A stretch of 64,000 bases of DNA from Sepioteuthis lessoniana (lineage: Eukaryota > Mollusca > Cephalopoda > Myopsida > Loliginidae). The position numbers and the translations under genes were made by a program. Shown here in pieces: positions 59,001-64,000 of the stretch (position 1 is the stretch's first letter; every line of letters begins with the position of its first letter). The notes under the pieces are model-generated. The model searched no databases, was not told where the DNA came from, and saw only the letters and a list, made by a program, of their open reading frames with translations. The stretch covers positions 80,356,154 to 80,420,153 of the forward strand of contig OY757912.1 in assembly GCA_963585895.1 (NCBI GenBank), read 5' to 3'.

Positions 59001-61614
59001 GACAGATGAGAGCTTGGTGGTATTGGTTCATAGTCTCTTGAAATACTTCTTCTAGCTCTGTGTATGTGTTTCCTCAGTTTTCTCTCTCAAAATAAGTTTT
59101 TGCTTCTCAAAAAAAAAAAAAAAAAAAAGCAACAACTGGTCCAGACAGAGAGGACTGAGGATTCAGTCTGCATATCCGGCCCCACAAGACAAACTGACCA
59201 ACCAGGTCGTCTCTGTTCTTTGGGTTTTTCTAGTGTTTTCCGAATCTTGAAAACTCTGTACTTTTCTGCCTGAAACAGTTTTTCCTTCTCAAAAATTTTC
59301 CACAAACATGATAGGGTCTGCAGAGGCAATTCATTCCTGCTGTGTGGCTGTCCAAGGCTTGATCTATTCTGGATTGTACCTTATGAATGTGGGTTCTTTG
59401 TGCAGTTAACTGTTATTTACTCACTTGAAATGATGACCAAGATTTTCTTTCTGCTTGAAATAGTTCGGTTGACCCAACTTCCTCAGTTTTCATTTCTGAT
59501 CATTTTCTGGGTCAGTCACATGTGAAGGCCAAGGCTTGTGCTTTATCAGGGCCATCTTCTCAGTCAGTTTTCTATTTTAGATTTCATCTCAAGTGACTTT
59601 GACTGATCAAATTGCGTCTCAATTCTTTCTGGGATAGCTTATATGAAATGGACATATTAATCCTGAATTTTTTTCCCTAGTTCACCTTTTTAGTTCACTC
59701 CAAGGTTCTTGGATGGAGTACATGGCTTATACTCATTCTTTGGTTAATTGCAGGTTAAATTCAGGTTCGATCCCTACGAACTTCTTTCTCGGAATAGATT
59801 TATGGCACCAATCAACACTCTTGATTAATTCCTTCTTCTTAATCAGTCTCTTCGCATTAGAATCTCAATCTTTCTTTCGTCTGTTTTTCACTATCTTACG
59901 ATGTAAAACGAGTATCTCCATGATACACACGATGAGGTCCGTTATCAAGCCTCTCAGGAGGTCGATGTATCCCCTGAGACAAAGGTGGGGTCACTATTCA
60001 CCCTGCTACTGTGATATTGGTACGTTTGATAATTTTCTTTTGTATGTTCTACTTCCAGCAAATTAATTCTCCAGGTGGTGACTATAAGTCTTTGATTTAT
60101 ACACATGGTCAAAGATGCGTAGATTTATTAAATAAATCTATGAAGAAATTTCTCGTGGATATTTGTCAAAGCAGATGTTGCCACTTCTTCGCTGATTTTT
60201 GCAAAACGTCAGTCCATTAATCGGCCTTAAAAACCCAACATTTATCGATCCTAAAACCAACCTCAAATCAGAAGGTTGTTTTCAAATCTCTAAGTCCTAT
60301 CGTTATAAATGTTAACCAGGATTCACAATATTCACGATTGCTGCTCCGTTCTCTCAAGTTAAAGAAACCTTCTTTTGCTATTTCTAAACGATATCATGAT
60401 ATCCCTCATCCTATGGTTACAATCAAACCTTCAGTACATGTCCGTCCAAGGTAACTTGCACCGGAAAAATAAAACATTGTTAAAATCGATTTTACTCAAA
60501 TGGTTGAGCAAAGAATTTGCTGGACACCGAAGAACACTTCAGCATCCTGTTTACACATTATCTTTCACCTGTTAAAAAAGTCGGAATTTAGTGTGGGGAT
60601 TATCATATTTTGAACAATATGATTACAGAATACTTAGTGGTCGGGTAGATATTTTAGTCCACACTCTCCAAGGTTCAATATTTAGATTAGAATACTCGTG
60701 AAGCCGTTTCAGTACTACTACATTTATCAGCTTTGTTTGGACACTGGATGTCATCTAGAGGACGTGCCAAGGGCGATGACCGATAGGGGCAGATGGTGAC
60801 AGACAGTCACGTGAAATCGTGCTATCGGCTTGCCTTGATACTAAAATTATTCTCAACAGAAGGAAAGACACGATAAACTCATTTGTACATTCTAGAACAT
60901 TTAATATTTTATCTACGCAATATATCTACAAGTGGTATGAAGATATGATACACAAACATGAGTCAACTGTTAGAATTATATACGTATAGTTCTATAAACA
61001 ATCAACGTGTAAAATGGGTAAAAATAGGGAAAAAAGTCTTACTTGATAAGGGTATGTAATATAGCCATGTAGCTTTATCGTTTTGGGGGCAGGGTCTGAG
61101 ACAACGTCTTCACAATTCAAATACCAGAGGTGAAAAGAGATTGAGGATTGATTTTCGGAACTGTCAAGTGACACCCTATGACCTCCTACTGTAAATCATC
61201 CAAGGTAGATGATTATTTATTGTGCCTCTACATAATAAAACTCGATATAAATTAATTCATATTTATGCTTTCACCTCACAATTTCAAGGCAAGACCATTT
61301 TTAGAAAATTTAACTTATTTTGAGTTTGTGATTAAATTCCGGTAGAAGCTGCTGATATACTCAAACTACCATAATACTATTATTTCAGCTATTCAAGTTT
61401 TTTCGTATTAAATTCAGACCTGCCCTGTCGGAGAGGCTAACAATACGTCGACTGAATCCTCGGCAGAGAGGCCTCCAAGGTACCATGGGTGGCGACCTAT
61501 AATGTCTGAGAATGAAGTCCTGGTGACTGAGTGGTCCATGATCCTGGGAATAATTATCATATGAATGCAACACTTTACTTAGGTTCTCACTTGGGCAAGA
61601 CGAGTTGTTAGAGA
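59001..61614. other. Unassigned sequence, no gene recognised
   Basis: Longest frames are a 117-codon frame at 59713-60066 (+) and an 80-codon frame at 59087-59329 (-). Neither has a recognisable domain, and the second is interrupted by a poly-A/T tract. GGTTCGATCCC at about 59764 is a perfect B-box match but has no convincing A box. Confidence 0.4.
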
Positions 61615-62290
61615 GGGTTTAGAGGAATAGTATTTCTCGAGGTTCCACGAAAAGCAAAACTTCGAGTCTGAGTTCCATGATAGTACAGCACAAATTGTAC
61701 AAGCAACATAGATACGAGAAATTTGATTAAAAACAAGAACTTTTAAGAAAAACAACTTTATATTTTATCAACGACAATGGCAATAATTATACAAAAGATA
61801 TTCATATGTGTGTATGTGTGTGTATAACACGCATGTTCTCAGTCAAATTGAATATGTGTATATGCGTGAGTATGTCAGAATTAAAAGGAGAAGATGGGCT
61901 TGTACTTATATACAAGTGTATGCGTATGTATATGCGTGTGTCCTGGTATGTATGAGTTTTCGGCCACTCTCCTGCCGTTGTGTATATTAGCGGGTCATCT
62001 GGCGTCAATATATGGTGCTATGATATGACTGTCTGCGGATCTGTTGGTCTCTCTCTGTTTTGAACTAAAAAACTTCACTATTTATATTTTTGAGTAAAAT
62101 AAAAGAGGATCAAAGTAAAATATTTTAAGTTTATTACAGGTCAAATAAAATTCAAATGCGCGGACGTCAGCTTAAACGCAACCCTTGACCTGTCTTAATC
62201 TATCAGATTCAAAGAAATTACTTATTTATTTTGGAACCTATTTTTGTTTCTATGACGAATTCTTCTACAAGTTAGTTTTTGGTCCGCTTT

Positions 62291-62394
62291 TTCTAGAATA
62301 TTCTATTCTATGTGTCCTTCGCTGATCGGTTTAAAAATATGAGAGTATAAATTCTATGTAAGTGAGATTTTGATCCTTTTTTTCTGGAATATTC
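62291..62394 (-). promoter_or_regulatory. Two heat-shock elements in copy 2
   Basis: TTCTAGAATATTC at 62291-62303 and TTCTGGAATATTC at 62382-62394 are perfect TTCnnGAAnnTTC sites. They occupy the same relative places as in copy 1. The second abuts the LTR-A insertion. Confidence 0.6.
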
Positions 62395-63263
62395 TGTAGC
62401 GGAAGGAATTTTCGTATTTTGGTTTGGCGCGCAATTTAATTCGACGCATAATTTCACCCAATCAGGATGACTTATCCTATTCACTCCGGATCTCCTTTCC
62501 GGGCGCAGAAATTGGGTAAGCTGCCAAAAACAGTCTCTTTAGCTGAACAACTCCGTCCAGTGCAGACGTCTCACTGGCGGTTCTTCAATAGCAACAGCAG
62601 CAGCAACATGGACACATGAGGGAACCTATCTAATTTATAGATCTCTTGCGTCTATTTCTTTTAGACCAAGGGATCCCAGTTGAATATGGGTTAGTACATT
62701 CAATACGCCACGCACAGGAACAACTTTATATCACCCCCAAAATTGGCTATGTCGATACGATGCCTGATCCCGCTCCGGCACTTAGCTCTCATTTCACCTC
62801 TGGGCAACATTTTTGGAGACACGCACGCCTCTCCCCAAAACCACCAGACACACAAAAATCACGGTGATTTCAAAGTTTGTTTCCTCAAACAGCAAACCTG
62901 ACTTTTGCTCCATACGGCGAACATAACTCCCTCACTCGTCCAACAAGGCCTAAAAATAACTACACTTTTCGCACAGGCATTTAGCTGCAAAAATACCTTC
63001 TCCACTCTCCCATAACTCCATTCAGTCTCTTTATTTATTTCCTTTCCTACGAGGCTTGCAGCACAAACGCAAACTCTATTTTCCATACTGCAATTAAAAC
63101 CTATTCCTAAAAACATTTCGACATCTTGGAACTTCTCTCCCTTATATACCTAACAACAATTAGCGATGGAATTACACTCTTACTCAACGTAAACACACAC
63201 ACACACGCACGTTACAACTTTTATCGCTAAAAACATAAAAACAAACAAATTCTTCACGCTAAA
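62395..63263 (-). mobile_element. Solo LTR-A, copy 3
   Basis: An 869-bp copy on the minus strand, from TTTAGCGTGAAGAATTTG to CCTTCCGCTACA, flanked by ATTC on the + strand (62391-62394 and 63264-63267; GAAT on the element's strand). It is the best-preserved copy, and ATGGAAAATAGAGTTTGCG at about 63086 heads a frame like the one in copy 1. No internal retroelement sequence is present. Confidence 0.75.
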
Positions 63264-63474
63264 ATTCCTATCTACGTGTTCTGAGTTGATTTATCTGAAA
63301 CTAAAGAAATGTGTATCCTATAAGGGCTAATTGGATCAATCAGCTGGTCGCGCCAAGCCCTATTCGGATTTTTTTAAAAAGAAAAAACATTTTCCTCACA
63401 TACGTCATGAATAATTTCCCCCAAAGATCCGAATTAGAGACAGTGGCAGTTGGGTCAATTGATTTGAAAGAAAA

Positions 63475-63565
63475 ATGCTATATGAATGGGGCACCCAGTG
63501 AGACTCGAACTCACTCGTGTAGGTTTGTTAGTCTCGCTTGCTAACCATTACACTTCCAGAACGAT
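63475..63565 (-). repeat. S5 tRNA-like SINE head
   Basis: On the minus strand: GTGTAATGGTTAGCAAGCGA (A-box-like), GAGTTCGAGTCTCACTGG (B box), then GGTGCCCC. The 5' end (GTTCTGG) cannot pair with this 3' end as a tRNA acceptor stem, so it is a SINE or tRNA pseudogene rather than a working tRNA. Confidence 0.6.
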
Positions 63566-63869
63566 GAAGTTTACATAAATATATGACACAAAATAAACCA
63601 AGATTCTTCACATCGACACTGGTTCTGATACAAAACAAACAGAAATATTTATAATCTTGGAGAGAGACTTCTTTTGACAAAGCTATTTCCCTTTTTAATT
63701 AAAAAAATCAACACAGATTACTCCTAAAAGTATTTTTAAAAAAATGAAAAACAGGGCAATCTTAGTAGGGGTGAAAAAGAAAAAAAATGCAAATCTACTA
63801 TTAAAATGAACACCTTTCACGAAATGAAAATTAAACCATATTGGTATCAAAAACTGAATGGAAGAGTTC

Positions 63870-64000
63870 ACGTTGCGTAATTGTTTAAGTGCTGTACTGC
63901 GACATCGTAGAAAGCGAATTCAGACTTCAGTCGCATTACACCCTTCGGAAAGGCATGAGCCTCCTTTTTTCCCCAGTTATAGGTTAAATTGTTCGACTAC
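63870..64000 (+). repeat. S2 SINE, cut by the window end
   Basis: TTGCGTAATTGTTTAAGTGC at the head, then GCGAATTCAGACTTCAGTCG. The body CCCTTCGGAAAGGCATGAGC and GTTATAGGTTAAATTGTTC continue past the end. Confidence 0.7.

Larger units (their letters stand above)
61615..63345 (-). mobile_element. HSE-bearing LTR-like repeat, copy 2, split by LTR-A
   Basis: Minus-strand homologue of 37725-38600. It starts around 63345 (TATAGGATACACATTTC on the minus strand), is interrupted at 62395-63263 by solo LTR-A, and continues to about 61615 (CGAGAAATACTATTCCTC). It retains both heat-shock elements, a TATA-like ATATAAATAG near 62081-62090 and a TTGTACAATTTGTGCTGTA stretch shared with copy 1. The ends are approximate. 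Confidence 0.5.

Noticed and set aside
59713..60066. 117-codon frame with hydrophobic residues
   Set aside because: The composition reflects T-rich DNA. No domain, splice pattern or neighbouring gene supports it.
63475..63565. Functional tRNA gene
   Set aside because: A and B boxes are present, but the acceptor stem does not pair and the sequence runs on into a SINE-like body.
1..64000. CRISPR arrays, bacterial operons, phage genes
   Set aside because: The sequence is plainly nuclear eukaryotic. The tandem arrays seen have no unique spacers of constant length and no cas-like genes.

Overview
The window looks like A+T-rich nuclear DNA from an animal with a large, repeat-laden genome. It carries long introns, vertebrate-style splice sites, many tRNA-like SINEs, mariner transposons, non-LTR retrotransposon fragments and long CA, TA, GA and TTC microsatellites. 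The repeat mix suggests a mollusc, most likely a cephalopod of the octopus type. That assignment is inference from repeat style and cannot be proved from this sequence alone.

Only one host protein gene is recognisable. It is TAF9, the histone-fold TBP-associated factor, on the + strand from 659 to 20159. Six coding exons (659-776, 8694-8830, 10597-10728, 11855-11951, 16279-16437, 19852-20159) have consensus splice sites and matching phases and give an intact 316-residue protein. A TATA-less promoter with E-box, CRE-like and ETS-like motifs lies just upstream. The 3' UTR probably runs to clustered polyadenylation signals near 22074-22093. The introns hold solo LTRs, SINEs, mariner remnants and microsatellites.

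From about 22.1 kb to the end I see no host gene. This part is layered repeats: five SINE-like families (called S1, S2, R3, S4, S5 here), four mariner families (M1-M4) plus a mariner-type MITE, two non-LTR retrotransposon fragments, a gag/ORF1-like fragment, and several LTR-like blocks.

The most interesting structure is a set of probable solo LTRs that I delimited by 4-bp target duplications. LTR-A has three copies (2982-3799 CCTT; 52076-53620 GATT; 62395-63263 GAAT). LTR-B (52473-53207, GATC) is nested in LTR-A. LTR-C (35517-37569, AAGT) is 2 kb long and packed with minisatellites. LTR-D is at 41691-42400 (GTGA). A further repeat present twice (37.7-38.6 kb, and 61.6-63.35 kb on the minus strand) carries two perfect heat-shock elements and a TATA box in both copies. 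In the second copy an LTR-A insertion lies exactly in one heat-shock element. No ordinary tRNA, rRNA or CRISPR was found.
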